This document shows positions 17,101-26,020 of a DNA stretch of 64,000 bases, piece after piece. Source of the DNA: Peribacillus glennii. GTDB lineage: Bacteria; Bacillota; Bacilli; Bacillales; DSM-1321. Numbering within the stretch: position 1 is the stretch's first letter; each line of letters starts with the position of its first letter. The DNA lies in the NCBI RefSeq assembly GCF_003429105.1, contig NZ_QVTD01000017.1, positions 1 through 64,000 of the forward strand, given 5' to 3'. Both the position numbers and the translations under genes were made by a program. The notes below the pieces were generated by a model. That model saw only the letters and a list, made by a program, of their open reading frames with translations. It was not told the origin of the DNA and made no database searches.

Positions 17101-17274
17101 TGCAGGGTTTTTGGTGTCTGTGTTGAATTTATGTTATATCCTCTAGTTGGATTCCTCTTGTTCTCTTCTGTTATTATCCTCTACTTACTCCAAGCTAACA
17201 CTGTAGGATTCTACTATTTTCATTTTTATTTATTTTTCTGTAAGTACAATTAATTTGTCAGGAGGTTGTTTATT

Positions 17275-17328
17275 TTGACTGTGAAGATTTCAAGTATTGG
17301 TTTAAAAGGGTTGGAAGGATACTATTAA
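17275..17328 (+). pseudogene. N-terminal fragment of a YifB/ComM Mg-chelatase-like gene
   Basis: AGGAGG at 17260-17265 leads to a TTG at 17275 and the peptide TVKISSIGLKGLEGYY followed by TAA. The string 'xKIxSIGLKGLEGY' is the very beginning of YifB/ComM-family AAA+ proteins, which continue RVxVEVQ; here a stop follows at once. Ribosome site, start and the first 16 codons look intact while everything after is gone, so this is a deletion scar rather than a gene. Confidence 0.5.
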
Positions 17329-17370
17329 CTTAGGTTTTATATAGTGATGAAATAGATATAGGGTGATGAA

Positions 17371-18318
17371 ATGAACCAATTTAAAACTGATAAACCTGCT
17401 TTCTCTGACTGGATGAGGAGTATTACCATTGGTTTGTATATCGTTTTAGTAACGGTAATAGTTTTACATACTATCGTCGAGCTCTATAATGTTAAGAGTA
17501 AAGAAAATTCGCAAACAGAGCAATCCGATTCAAAGGACATTGAAAAGGGTAACGGAAAAACATCTGCAAGCAATGAGAAAGAAATGGTTAATAAACAGGA
17601 AAAAAGTACAGGTGAGAAGAAAAAAGAAAGTAAGATCACCGTGACGGAATTAGTGGTAAAGCCAATCGTACAGAATAAAGTTGTGCAAATATTGTTAAGC
17701 AATTTGTTCTATCTCTTAGTGGTGGTTTTAATGTTTTTGGTGATTCCAGCTGGGCTTTATAGACTTAGGAGATTTAAGATATTCAATCTGGAGTTTGAGG
17801 TCAATGATAAAGACGAGGCCATTATTGAAACATTTGAATTAACTGCTTCTAAAACAAAGTTTCTTGCAGAAATGACGCGGACAGTTGAGAAAGAATATTA
17901 TATGGAGCAGAAACACACAGGGGAAATAAATCAGTTTCTGTTTGAGTTCCTGCAAGAAATGAGAGATTTTTATAAAGCAGAGTTAGGTACGCCTTTTTCA
18001 TTTGAGTTGATCACAAAGGAAGAAATGATGTTTGATCCGTATATCTTCTCTAGCAGAGTAATGGACAGCCTCGGATATATAGACGAAGAAATGGAACCGG
18101 TTATTATCAATAAGTTTAACCGGGATAATATTCACGAAAAAAGTTATCTCATATATAAAGGAGTATTTGAGGAAAAAGAAACTTTTATTGTCCTTTCACG
18201 TCATAGATCGGAATTCGATCAGTATGATAGATCAGTATTACTGGGTATTGTGGAATTAGCTAAGCAATATGAAGACGACTATTTATCACTGGAAATACTA
18301 GACAAGGTTCAGGTATAA
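17371..18318 (+). CDS. Two-helix membrane protein with a large cytoplasmic GAF-like domain
   Basis: The product has 315 residues. Membrane helix 1 is at about 18-38 (TIGLYIVLVTVIVLHTIVEL). A highly charged loop rich in Lys/Glu/Ser at about 43-90 follows, then helix 2 at about 108-132 (ILLSNLFYLLVVVLMFLVIP). The remaining ~180 residues are cytoplasmic; the last 90 (from FSFELITKEEMMFDPYIFSS to FIVLSRHRSEFDQYDRSVL) resemble a GAF-like sensor fold. No catalytic motif is visible and I do not recognise the family. It is followed after 22 bases by a small basic protein gene, probably co-transcribed. A signalling or sensing role is inferred. Confidence 0.6.
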   Translation: MNQFKTDKPAFSDWMRSITIGLYIVLVTVIVLHTIVELYNVKSKENSQTEQSDSKDIEKGNGKTSASNEKEMVNKQEKSTGEKKKESKITVTELVVKPIVQNKVVQILLSNLFYLLVVVLMFLVIPAGLYRLRRFKIFNLEFEVNDKDEAIIETFELTASKTKFLAEMTRTVEKEYYMEQKHTGEINQFLFEFLQEMRDFYKAELGTPFSFELITKEEMMFDPYIFSSRVMDSLGYIDEEMEPVIINKFNRDNIHEKSYLIYKGVFEEKETFIVLSRHRSEFDQYDRSVLLGIVELAKQYEDDYLSLEILDKVQV

Positions 18319-18340
18319 TTAACGAAAGAGGTGAATATTT

Positions 18341-18532
18341 ATGGCTAAGAATCCAAATAAAGTTATCACCCTAGAACTTACCTCACAGGCTTATATTGAT
18401 GCGGTGTTACGGGCCAAGAAAGTGTTATCCGGCACTACATCAGATTCATCAAGACCTCCCAGAGTCAGGAAAAGAGCTGTTAGAATACGGGCAAATGACC
18501 CGCTGGTGACTAACCTGATTGAACGGCATTAG
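18341..18532 (+). CDS. Small basic protein, family A
   Basis: The 63-residue, strongly basic product contains AVLRAKKVLS, then RPPRVRKRAVRIR, and ends NLIERH. AAGAGGTG lies upstream of the ATG at a suitable distance. It shares a core pattern (A-[IV]-L-[KR]-A-K-x-V-L, then R-x-x-R-V-R) with the product of the convergent gene 18561-18746, so the two are probably distant relatives. The Arg-rich middle suggests nucleic-acid or membrane-surface contact, but no known domain is recognised. It is likely co-transcribed with the membrane protein upstream. Confidence 0.6.
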   Translation: MAKNPNKVITLELTSQAYIDAVLRAKKVLSGTTSDSSRPPRVRKRAVRIRANDPLVTNLIERH

Positions 18533-18560
18533 GAGAACAAATCTCCAATTGTCAAATGAG

Positions 18561-18746
18561 TTATCTATCTATGTTAAACTTTTTAGCTAATATACTCTGT
18601 ATGTAGTGATTATTAGAGATGAATTCTGAAGCCGTATTTAGTTCACTTGCTCTTACACGTTTCGTTCTAATTGGTTTTTGTTTTGGATCGTGTAAAACCT
18701 CTTTCGCTTTAAGGATCGCTGCTTTCTGTTTTTTTGAAAAATCCAA
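18561..18746 (-). CDS. Small basic protein, family A relative, convergent
   Basis: Starting at TTG 18746, seven bases after AAGGGGGT, the product is 61 residues: MDFSKKQKAAILKAKEVLHD and onward, with RTKRVRASELN and a C-terminal ILAKKFNIDR. The AAILKAKEVL/RVRAS core parallels AVLRAKKVLS/RVRKR in the gene facing it, at nearly the same length. A start further upstream (18788) has no ribosome site. The two genes converge with 28 bases between their stops, including a GGAGA/TCTCC hairpin. Function unknown. Confidence 0.55.
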   Translation of the reverse strand: MDFSKKQKAAILKAKEVLHDPKQKPIRTKRVRASELNTASEFISNNHYIQSILAKKFNIDR

Positions 18747-18853
18747 TTGGCTTACCCCCTTGTGACAGTACGTTATTTTAACGATCAATAATTCAAACTT
18801 ATAGATAAGATACAGTTTTAGATTGATAAATATGATGAATTTTATGAGTGGGA

Positions 18854-18917
18854 ATTTGACAAAATCCTGTTTAATGAGCGTATTTAAGTGTTTACACTTA
18901 TACTGTCAAATTTTTTT
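18854..18917. repeat. Nested inverted repeat with T run
   Basis: TTTGACA pairs with TGTCAAA about 40 bases apart, with an inner AAGTGT-TT-ACACTT palindrome, followed by seven T. It could be a complex terminator or a regulatory hairpin; no plus-strand gene directly precedes it. Confidence 0.4.
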
Positions 18918-18960
18918 GTTAACCATTCAATCTAATGGTTCGTTTTTCATCAAATTCACA

Positions 18961-18992
18961 AAAAACCCGAACTGAATTCAGTTCGGGTTTTT
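18961..18992. terminator. Perfect 32-bp palindrome, bidirectional terminator-like
   Basis: AAAAACCCGAACTGAA is followed directly by its exact reverse complement TTCAGTTCGGGTTTTT. It has the form of a strong bidirectional terminator but stands about 150 bases from the nearest gene end. Confidence 0.7.
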
Positions 18993-19011
18993 GTATGGAA
19001 TATTATATTAA

Positions 19012-19232
19012 TATTGAAGCCCGAAAGAAAGGCATCTGTAGTTCGCAGCTGTGTCGGTTTGTCCGCCTAAAGTTTGGATCTCACCGGAGCGCTGCTTGTT
19101 GGGACTCGTGTAATTCCTGATGCAATGGAGACTCTTTGATTCTTAACATCCCTCTCAAGCCGGCAGCCGAAGAAGTCATTCGCAGGGATTAGCCAACATG
19201 AGAGAGATTCTGGGAATTGGAGGGGGCTGAGA
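19012..19232 (+). pseudogene. Decayed second copy of the G39P-like helicase-loader gene
   Basis: The DNA aligns with 2308-2537 over roughly 220 bases. Shared blocks include CGCAGCTGTGTCGG against GCAGCTGTATCGG, then CCTAAAGTTT, ATTCCTGATG, GGAGACTCT, and CCAACATGAGAGAGATTCTGGG against CCCACATGAGAGAGATACTGGG. Frameshifts and stops destroy the reading frame. No clear trace of the helicase gene follows. The rest of 18993-19496 shows no confident gene. Confidence 0.75.
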
Positions 19233-19496
19233 ACGGATTCAAGAATTCAAAAAAGTATATATCGGAAAGAGGGGACAAAAAATGCCCAGGAAGATTGCAA
19301 CTCGTCAGGGCGTTTAACACAGAGGAAAGGGTATTACTTTCCATCGAACAATTAGACTGGTAGTTGCTTCTTTAAATCCCAAAATGCACCATTATCCATG
19401 TTTTTCTCTAAACGGTAAAATAATAATGCATCTATTTCCTTAAGAGGAGAAAGGCTGAATAATTGGAAGCAACTATCATAAAATTGTGGAGGAATT

Positions 19497-22400
19497 ATGA
19501 AACATATAATAATCAGGGCTCTATTATTATTAATTTTAGGGCTAGTCTTATTTTTAGAAGTGGGACCGCTGGGTTCCTCGCAGCCCAACGTAGCAAGCGC
19601 CTCTGATTTTAAACAATTGGACACAGTCCCTGAGGGGTTTATGGCCATTTATTCAGTTGCCGACCTGGATAAGATACGGGACAATCTCAGCGGAAAATAT
19701 ATTCTGATGAATGACATCGATATGACGGCTGCCCTTTCAGAGGGTGGGGAGTTTTACCATGGAGGAAAAGGTTGGGAACCAATCGGGGATCCTCATTCCT
19801 ATTTCAAAGGAGTTCTCGATGGAAACGGGTATAAAATAAGTGGAATGTCAATCAACACTCCTTCTTCTGGGGAAACCGTATATGCCGGTTTATTTGGGTA
19901 CTGTTATCTTGCTGAATTCAAAAATATCATATTCGAAGACGCTATAATTAAAATGGATATGACCCATACATCGGATAGTCCAGAGGGGTTGCATAAATCT
20001 CTTTTTATTGGCGGATTGGCGGGTTCTGTTCAGGAAAGCAAGGTTACTAATTGCGAGTTTAATGGGGTGATCACATTCTCCAATAATAATGACTATGCAT
20101 ATAAGTCTATTAATACTTCGTCCTACGTTGGCGGATTAATAGGAAACGGCGATACTTCGCAAATAACAGATTGTATCAATAATGGGGCTGTCCAGGGTAA
20201 GACATTGAGCATAATTGAAAATCCAAAAAACTCTGGGGACGATAATGTTGGCGGAGTTGTCGGTTATAGCCAAGAAACAACCATCGAAAACTCCCATAAC
20301 TACGGAGATATCTCTGCGTCCACCAAACCTTCTGCAGGTGATGGCAGGGCAAACGTTGGAGGAATAAATGGCACATCCTATCGTTCTAGTATTTTGAATA
20401 GCTCCAACTCTGGCGATATAACTGCCGAATCGAACTATATGACCTATGCCGGTGGAATTGCCGGACAGATTTCTGACCAGATAGGAGAGCCTTCCTCCAT
20501 TAGCCACAGCTCAAATGCAGGGGCTATTCTGACTAAACAGACTAGTGCTGATAGAGAAAACGCGGGAGGAATTGTCGGATATTTGACTGAGTCTTCCCTT
20601 ACATACTCCGAAAATACTGGTCCTGTTCAGGGGACACATGCCGGCGGGATAGTCGGAGATGCAACTGGCATAGAAGCAACTTTTGATAATGTAAGCAATA
20701 AGGGTGGTATTTCAGGAACTGAGCGTTCAGGAGGAATTGTCGGATCATTAACTGGAATGAAGATAAGCAACAGCCAAAATACAGGCAGGATTACTGGAAG
20801 TGAAGAGCGGGGTCTTGCAGGAGGAATTGCAGGGTCTACATCCAGTTCAACCATAACTGATAGTGAAAACCTCGGTGAGATTACCGGTCTAACAGCCGCT
20901 GGAATTGCAGGAATGAATCGTGGGAGCAATGGCATCATAGCCGATTGTATAAATAAAGGTAAGGTCACAGGTAATTTTGTGGCAGGTGGGATAGCAGGAG
21001 AATTTTATGGCACCACTATTTCGCAAGGCCAGAATATTGGCAGTGTTAAAGGTGGACTAGCCGGCGGCATTGCTGGATCAAGCAACCAGTCCAGTATTGC
21101 CAAATCATCCAATAATGGCATGGTAAGCGGGAACACGGTTGGCGGGATATTGGGATCCGATAGCCAAAAGTCCTCGATCAAACAATCGTATAACACCGGC
21201 ACAGTGAACGGAGATACAGCGGGAGGAATCTCCGGTGGATTGGTCGGCTCGAATGTGTCGGACACCTTCAATATCGGTGCCATCATCGCTACAGATAATG
21301 GTGGCGGAATTGCTGGATTTGCAGAATCAGGGGCCGTCATAAAACGTTCTTATCATGCTGGCAGCTTATCTGACCGCAAAGAGTCGGTATTTCCTTTCGG
21401 CGGGATTATTGGAGGCGCCCCTTGGGAATCAGCCAGTGTAGAGGATGGCTACTATATGGATAGTTCCATTGCCCTGCATCAGCCAACAAACATCAAAGAT
21501 TATGGGGTTGAAGTAAGCTTTGCAGAAATGATGCAGCAGCCCGCTTTCAAAGGTTTCGATTTCCAAAATATTTGGATGGAGGGAAATGCTGATTATGTAT
21601 TCCCTCAATTAAAGGGCATGCCTGCCATAGAAAAAGAAATGAATCTGAATGTCATTTTGAAAAGCGTGCCTGAAAAGTTATCGTATGTAAAAGGCGAAGA
21701 TTTTCAAGCTGAAGGGGCGGCGCTTTCGGTTCGGACAAGCCGCGGAGAGGAGTTCGAAGTTCCAGTAGTAGCAGACATGGTCAGCGGATTTGATAAAGAC
21801 CGGGCTGGACAGCAAACCGTTGCCATTACACATGGAGACCTTACCGCTTTTGTTAATGCTTCCGTACAAGAAAAATATGATGTGAAGTTTATAGATTACG
21901 ATGGGAAAGAACTGAAAGCTGAAACAATCGTCGAAGGTTCATCGGCAACGCCGCCGGAGGAACCATCCAGAACAGGTTATACATTTACGGGTTGGGATAC
22001 CGACTATAATAAGGTCACCTCCGATTTGACGGTGAAGGCTAAATATGAAATAAAGCAATTTACGGTGGTCTTTAAGAATGAGGATGGAAACGTGCTGAAG
22101 TCCGGCCAGGTTGGCTATGGCTCAACCATTACCCCTCCGCCGAATCCAAATAAGACAGGTTATACCTTCACCGGGTGGGACAAAGAGTTTGGTACGATCA
22201 CTGCTGATTTAACAGTCACTGCTAAATTTGAAATCAATCAATATACCGTTATTTTCAAAGATTGGGATGGAACGGAGATTGGGGCTCAAAAGGTTGAATA
22301 TGGCGGATCAGCGCAAGCGCCGGCAGACCCATCTAAAGTTGGACATACTTTCATAGAGTGGGACCGGAATTTTACCAACGTAGCAACCGATCTAACCGTT

Positions 22401-23564
22401 TCTGCGAAATATCAGCCCATCACCTACACAGTGATATTCGAGGACTACAATGGTACAATCTTGAGTACTTCAAAAGTAGCTCACGGCTCAGCGGCGGCGG
22501 CCACTATGCCGCCAAAACGAACAGGATATACCTTTGCCGGATGGAACCAGGTCTTTAATACTATCACGTCTGATTTGACAGTCACCGCCCAGTATAAGGT
22601 GAATCAGTATAAGGTTGTATTCAAGAATGATGATGGAGCGGTGATCAGCACCCAAATGATTAACCATGGAGCGACAGCCATAGCTCCAGCCGTAAAGAAG
22701 ACGGGATATACCTTCACAGGCTGGAATCAGGATTTCAAAACAGTCACAACAGATCTAACGATTACGGCAAAATATAAGATCAACCAATATACCGTTACAT
22801 TTAAAAATGACGACGGACGGAGCATCGCAACGAACAAGGTTGATCATGGAACACTTGTCGCCGCACCAAAAGTTCCGGCGCGATCAGGCTATACTTTTGT
22901 CGGATGGTTTAAGTCTTCGAAAGACACATCACCTTACAGCCTGAAAACGGCCATCAGCTCTAACTTGGTTTTATATGCACGATATGCCAAGAACACAGCA
23001 GCTCCGGCATCTGTTAAAGCAGTGTCGGCAGGCTTCAGCCAGGTGAAAGTAAGTTGGGGACGTGTTTCGGGTGCACAAGGATACGAAATTTTCCGGGCTT
23101 CCTCTAAAACCGGAGACTACAACAAGATTGCAACGGCTAGTTCCAGTACATTGGCCTATTCCGACCGCACTCTTTCAACTAATAAGGCTTATTTTTACAA
23201 AATACGTGCCTATCGCACGGTGAATGGAACAAAAGTTTACAGCTCATACTCCAGTACAGTAAGCGGCATTCCTGTTCTTGCCAGACCTTTTGGATTGAAA
23301 GCCGCTAAAGCAAGCAGCACGTCTACGAAATTATCATGGAGTAAGGTTAGTGAAGCCAGCGGTTATGAAATCTTTAGGGCGGCCAGCTCTAAAGGGACTT
23401 ATACGAAGGTGAAGACTCTTACATCAGGTTCAGCTGTAAGCTACACAAACACAAGATTGACCAAAGGCAGGACATACTATTACAAAGTAAGAGCGTACCG
23501 CATTGTAGACGGTAAAAAAATATACAGTGGATTTTCCAGCGTTGTCTATCGTAAAACCCTGTAA
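19497..23564 (+). CDS. Giant secreted GLUG / InlB-repeat / FN3 surface protein
   Basis: The product has 1355 residues; GGAGG precedes ATG 19497. After a signal peptide (to about 36) come roughly twenty GLUG-type repeats at about 75-650 (GGIAGxxxxxxIxxSxNxGxVxG), expected to form a right-handed beta helix. An Ig-like domain follows at about 720-790. Six Listeria-Bacteroides (InlB B / Flg_new) repeats lie at about 797-1160 (TVxFKxxDGxxxxxxxV, then GYTFTGWxxxF). Two fibronectin-III-like domains close the protein at about 1165-1355 (KVSWGRVSGAQGYEIFRASS, KLSWSKVSEASGYEIFRAAS). No sortase motif is seen. The architecture is that of a long adhesin-like stalk; adhesion is inferred. Confidence 0.85.
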   Translation: MKHIIIRALLLLILGLVLFLEVGPLGSSQPNVASASDFKQLDTVPEGFMAIYSVADLDKIRDNLSGKYILMNDIDMTAALSEGGEFYHGGKGWEPIGDPHSYFKGVLDGNGYKISGMSINTPSSGETVYAGLFGYCYLAEFKNIIFEDAIIKMDMTHTSDSPEGLHKSLFIGGLAGSVQESKVTNCEFNGVITFSNNNDYAYKSINTSSYVGGLIGNGDTSQITDCINNGAVQGKTLSIIENPKNSGDDNVGGVVGYSQETTIENSHNYGDISASTKPSAGDGRANVGGINGTSYRSSILNSSNSGDITAESNYMTYAGGIAGQISDQIGEPSSISHSSNAGAILTKQTSADRENAGGIVGYLTESSLTYSENTGPVQGTHAGGIVGDATGIEATFDNVSNKGGISGTERSGGIVGSLTGMKISNSQNTGRITGSEERGLAGGIAGSTSSSTITDSENLGEITGLTAAGIAGMNRGSNGIIADCINKGKVTGNFVAGGIAGEFYGTTISQGQNIGSVKGGLAGGIAGSSNQSSIAKSSNNGMVSGNTVGGILGSDSQKSSIKQSYNTGTVNGDTAGGISGGLVGSNVSDTFNIGAIIATDNGGGIAGFAESGAVIKRSYHAGSLSDRKESVFPFGGIIGGAPWESASVEDGYYMDSSIALHQPTNIKDYGVEVSFAEMMQQPAFKGFDFQNIWMEGNADYVFPQLKGMPAIEKEMNLNVILKSVPEKLSYVKGEDFQAEGAALSVRTSRGEEFEVPVVADMVSGFDKDRAGQQTVAITHGDLTAFVNASVQEKYDVKFIDYDGKELKAETIVEGSSATPPEEPSRTGYTFTGWDTDYNKVTSDLTVKAKYEIKQFTVVFKNEDGNVLKSGQVGYGSTITPPPNPNKTGYTFTGWDKEFGTITADLTVTAKFEINQYTVIFKDWDGTEIGAQKVEYGGSAQAPADPSKVGHTFIEWDRNFTNVATDLTVSAKYQPITYTVIFEDYNGTILSTSKVAHGSAAAATMPPKRTGYTFAGWNQVFNTITSDLTVTAQYKVNQYKVVFKNDDGAVISTQMINHGATAIAPAVKKTGYTFTGWNQDFKTVTTDLTITAKYKINQYTVTFKNDDGRSIATNKVDHGTLVAAPKVPARSGYTFVGWFKSSKDTSPYSLKTAISSNLVLYARYAKNTAAPASVKAVSAGFSQVKVSWGRVSGAQGYEIFRASSKTGDYNKIATASSSTLAYSDRTLSTNKAYFYKIRAYRTVNGTKVYSSYSSTVSGIPVLARPFGLKAAKASSTSTKLSWSKVSEASGYEIFRAASSKGTYTKVKTLTSGSAVSYTNTRLTKGRTYYYKVRAYRIVDGKKIYSGFSSVVYRKTL

Positions 23565-23620
23565 TTTATTAACGATAACAAGAACACTGAAGAGTAAGCT
23601 GCAAAGCTAATAGACAGGAC

Positions 23621-23648
23621 AAGCCCCTTCTCTAAAGAGTCGGGGCTT
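23621..23648. terminator. Terminator after the GLUG protein gene
   Basis: AAGCCCC pairs with GGGGCTT, extended by GGACA/TGTCC further out. The T run is weak. Confidence 0.55.
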
Positions 23649-23767
23649 TCATTCTGTCCTTTCATTCTCGAATAAAGAAAGTTTATAAGTGTTTGCAATG
23701 AAATATATAGGCTTGATATAAAATATGATATTTTCAGCAAAACCGTCACTAAAATTTTTTCTTTTCA

Positions 23768-25573
23768 TCACTCTTTCATTTGGTTTTGAAGAGTCGATAC
23801 ATTCCATAAGATGGTATCATGGGGTGTGCTGCCCGGCTGGATTGAATCATTTTTATATAATACAAGCAGGGACTTTCCATCGGGACTGAATGAAACATTC
23901 AGTGCGGGTTTGGGTTCTCTCTCAAGCTTAATTTGTTGTTTGTTATATTGCGTATTGAGATGTTTTATTAATACCATACTGTCAGTTTTGTATATCTCAA
24001 CGGAACCGTTTTCCTTTGAGACCCCTATCATTTTTCCGTCAGAGCTTAAGGTGAAATCATTTATTTGGCTGTCTTGCGCATCAATTGCATGATCGACCAT
24101 GCTTGTCCCAAGGTTGATAAATTCAATCTTGGAATCACTGCCCTCTCCCGAGAGGACTACTAAATATCGGTCATCCTTACTGAAATCAATCCCTCTTAAA
24201 TTTATGACAGGTAAATATTCTTCAGTCGTGTTTTTAAAGGTGTCAAATAAATGGATGTGGTTTCTATTTGGGAACAAATTAGCAGATATGGCGACTTTAT
24301 TGCCATCATGGCTCATCGTTAAAAAAGTATCCCCGCCATCCCAAGAACTGCTATCCCAGCTATTTTGGGAAATCTTTTTGTATTGAAGTTCCAGTTCTCC
24401 AGTATGTAGATTTATTAACTGTTTGTCATAGCCATTTGCAAGGGCCAGCCATTTTCCGTCAGGAGTGTAGCGCCGTTCATATTTATCAATCGAGAAAAGT
24501 TCTATATTCATTTCCGTATCTAATGTTTTAATTCGCTTAAACTGATTCGTATATTGAGTGATCTTTCCATTTGCCTCTGTTTCCCATAGCCCGTTTCCGT
24601 GGAAGTCCACGGCACCTTCAAAGGTTCTGATTACTCTTCCGGTTTTAGCATCATACACTGATTGGCCATAAGCAAAGAGCTTTGCGTCATCGGACCAGGT
24701 AACATTCCAAATACTTATTCCAGGGCGTGTATTGGCCGTCCATAAATAATCAGATACCTTTACGGTGAGCTGTTTTTGTTTATCTTCGGCAATTGCCATG
24801 ATTGTGGCCGTGCCTTCCTGAAGCCCGGTAATCGTGCCGTCATCATCGATCGACAGAACATTTGCAGGGCTGATTTCGTATTCAATGTTAGCGGGGCTGA
24901 ATTCTGCTTTTTTCATTTTGATAATCGTTTGAAGCGACGTTTGTTCCCCGGGGGAAATGACCGATTTTTCGGCCCTGACATCAAATTTTTCAATTTTAGA
25001 AGAAGCTTGAACAGGAAGGATTACCGACTTGGCCCCAGCTTTTACGACAATATTAGCTCTGCCTTCTTTTAATCCCGTTACGGTTCCTTTTTGATCAACC
25101 GACACGAATTCCATATCGGTAGATTCATAGGTTAATTTTGGCGGTTTGCTGTTCGCCGGATTCATGGTGACACGGGCATCGATTTTAAAGGTATCATTCA
25201 CGTAAATAACGCCTGGTTTTTGTGATAGGGCAATCTTTTTAACGTCAGGTTTTACTTGGATCACAGCCTTTAGCTTACCTTTTCCATTCCGGGCTGTAAT
25301 CGTTGCCGAACCCAGACCTTTTCCAGTTATTTTGCCAGTCTTATTGACAACGGCCACCTTGGCATTGCTCGATGTAAAGGTGAATGATCCTTTCAGCTCT
25401 TTTGGAGGATTTTGAATCTTCGACTGTATCGTTTCACCTATTGCGATTCCGGACTTGGCTACATATAGTTTTGCCTTCCCGCTTGCCTCAGCAGACCCCG
25501 CATTCTCTAGAAATAATAGAGCGAGGAAAACAATAGCGAGACCGCCAACTGATTTTTTCAAATAGCTAAACAA
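23768..25573 (-). CDS. Secreted Big_2 Ig-like plus beta-propeller protein
   Basis: The product has 601 residues. A signal peptide (FSYLKKSVGGLAIVFLALLF, cleavage near GSA-EA) is followed by three bacterial Ig-like group 2 domains at about 33-280. Each has the typical 'VxxxGTVTGLKEGxAxIxxxA' closing strands (VDQKGTVTGLKEGRANIVVK; DDDGTITGLQEGTATIMAIA). The C-terminal ~320 residues form a WD40/YncE-like propeller (FTLSSDGKMIGVSKENGSVE; VSFSPDGKSLLVLYKND). GAGGTG lies six bases before TTG 25573; a GTG at 25582 overlaps that site and is less likely. Extracellular; likely a carbohydrate- or protein-binding surface protein. No enzymatic motif is seen. Confidence 0.8.
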   Translation of the reverse strand: MFSYLKKSVGGLAIVFLALLFLENAGSAEASGKAKLYVAKSGIAIGETIQSKIQNPPKELKGSFTFTSSNAKVAVVNKTGKITGKGLGSATITARNGKGKLKAVIQVKPDVKKIALSQKPGVIYVNDTFKIDARVTMNPANSKPPKLTYESTDMEFVSVDQKGTVTGLKEGRANIVVKAGAKSVILPVQASSKIEKFDVRAEKSVISPGEQTSLQTIIKMKKAEFSPANIEYEISPANVLSIDDDGTITGLQEGTATIMAIAEDKQKQLTVKVSDYLWTANTRPGISIWNVTWSDDAKLFAYGQSVYDAKTGRVIRTFEGAVDFHGNGLWETEANGKITQYTNQFKRIKTLDTEMNIELFSIDKYERRYTPDGKWLALANGYDKQLINLHTGELELQYKKISQNSWDSSSWDGGDTFLTMSHDGNKVAISANLFPNRNHIHLFDTFKNTTEEYLPVINLRGIDFSKDDRYLVVLSGEGSDSKIEFINLGTSMVDHAIDAQDSQINDFTLSSDGKMIGVSKENGSVEIYKTDSMVLIKHLNTQYNKQQIKLEREPKPALNVSFSPDGKSLLVLYKNDSIQPGSTPHDTILWNVSTLQNQMKE

Positions 25574-25735
25574 AAGTAGCACCTCTTTTTTTGAAAATAT
25601 AGTAATATTTTACCACTTATAAGATGGATAGCGACAACACTTATATCGAAAAAGATACAATTCTGGCCCCTTATTAGGCTAAGACTTATTCGGGATAGGG
25701 GCAATTGCTTATTCAATGGATGCTTAGCAGTGTTA

Positions 25736-25888
25736 GATGGTTTGGAAGGTATACATGGAGGGTGCATCATTAGAATAGAATTTGTAGATCCTCCTGGAAG
25801 AATAGCAGTGGATGGCGATGGTACCTCGGTACCTTTTTCTCGAGAAAAAGGCGGCGGATATTATGAGAAAATAGACCAAACGCTGTAA
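25736..25888 (+). pseudogene. Possible headless coding fragment
   Basis: A frame ending at TAA 25886-25888 reads DGLEGIHGGCIIRIEFVDPP, then GRIAVDGDGTSVPFSREKGG, then GYYEKIDQTL, which looks like real protein with strand-turn character. There is no start codon or ribosome site. I do not recognise it. It may be the end of a lost gene; chance is not excluded. Confidence 0.3.
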
Positions 25889-25931
25889 GCGAGAAAAGAA
25901 GTTAGATGCGGAGGTTTTACGATTAAACTGA

Positions 25932-25969
25932 GCCTGCCACTCCCCGGAATTATTCGGGGAGTGACAGGC
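25932..25969. terminator. Hairpin with CTGTCACTCC-type sequence
   Basis: GCCTGCCACTCCCCG pairs with CGGGGAGTGACAGGC (one mismatch) across an eight-base loop. It lies downstream of the minus-strand phosphodiesterase gene and belongs to the GGTGCCTGTCACC-like motif family seen elsewhere in the window. Confidence 0.6.
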
Positions 25970-26020
25970 GTTACCTATTAACCAGGGATTAAAAATGCAG
26001 TTGCAGCAAAAGGTGGGCTG

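Noticed and set aside
19352-19648. Minus-strand frame with a protein-like end (RLEKNMDNGAFWDLKKQLPV)
   Set aside because: It overlaps the start and signal peptide of the GLUG gene and lacks a ribosome site; only the tail looks coding, which is too little to call a gene.
20136-21340. Long open frames on the minus strand opposite the GLUG-repeat gene
   Set aside because: They are shadows of the Gly/Ile/Ser-rich repeats of the plus-strand gene, with low-complexity translations and no ribosome sites.
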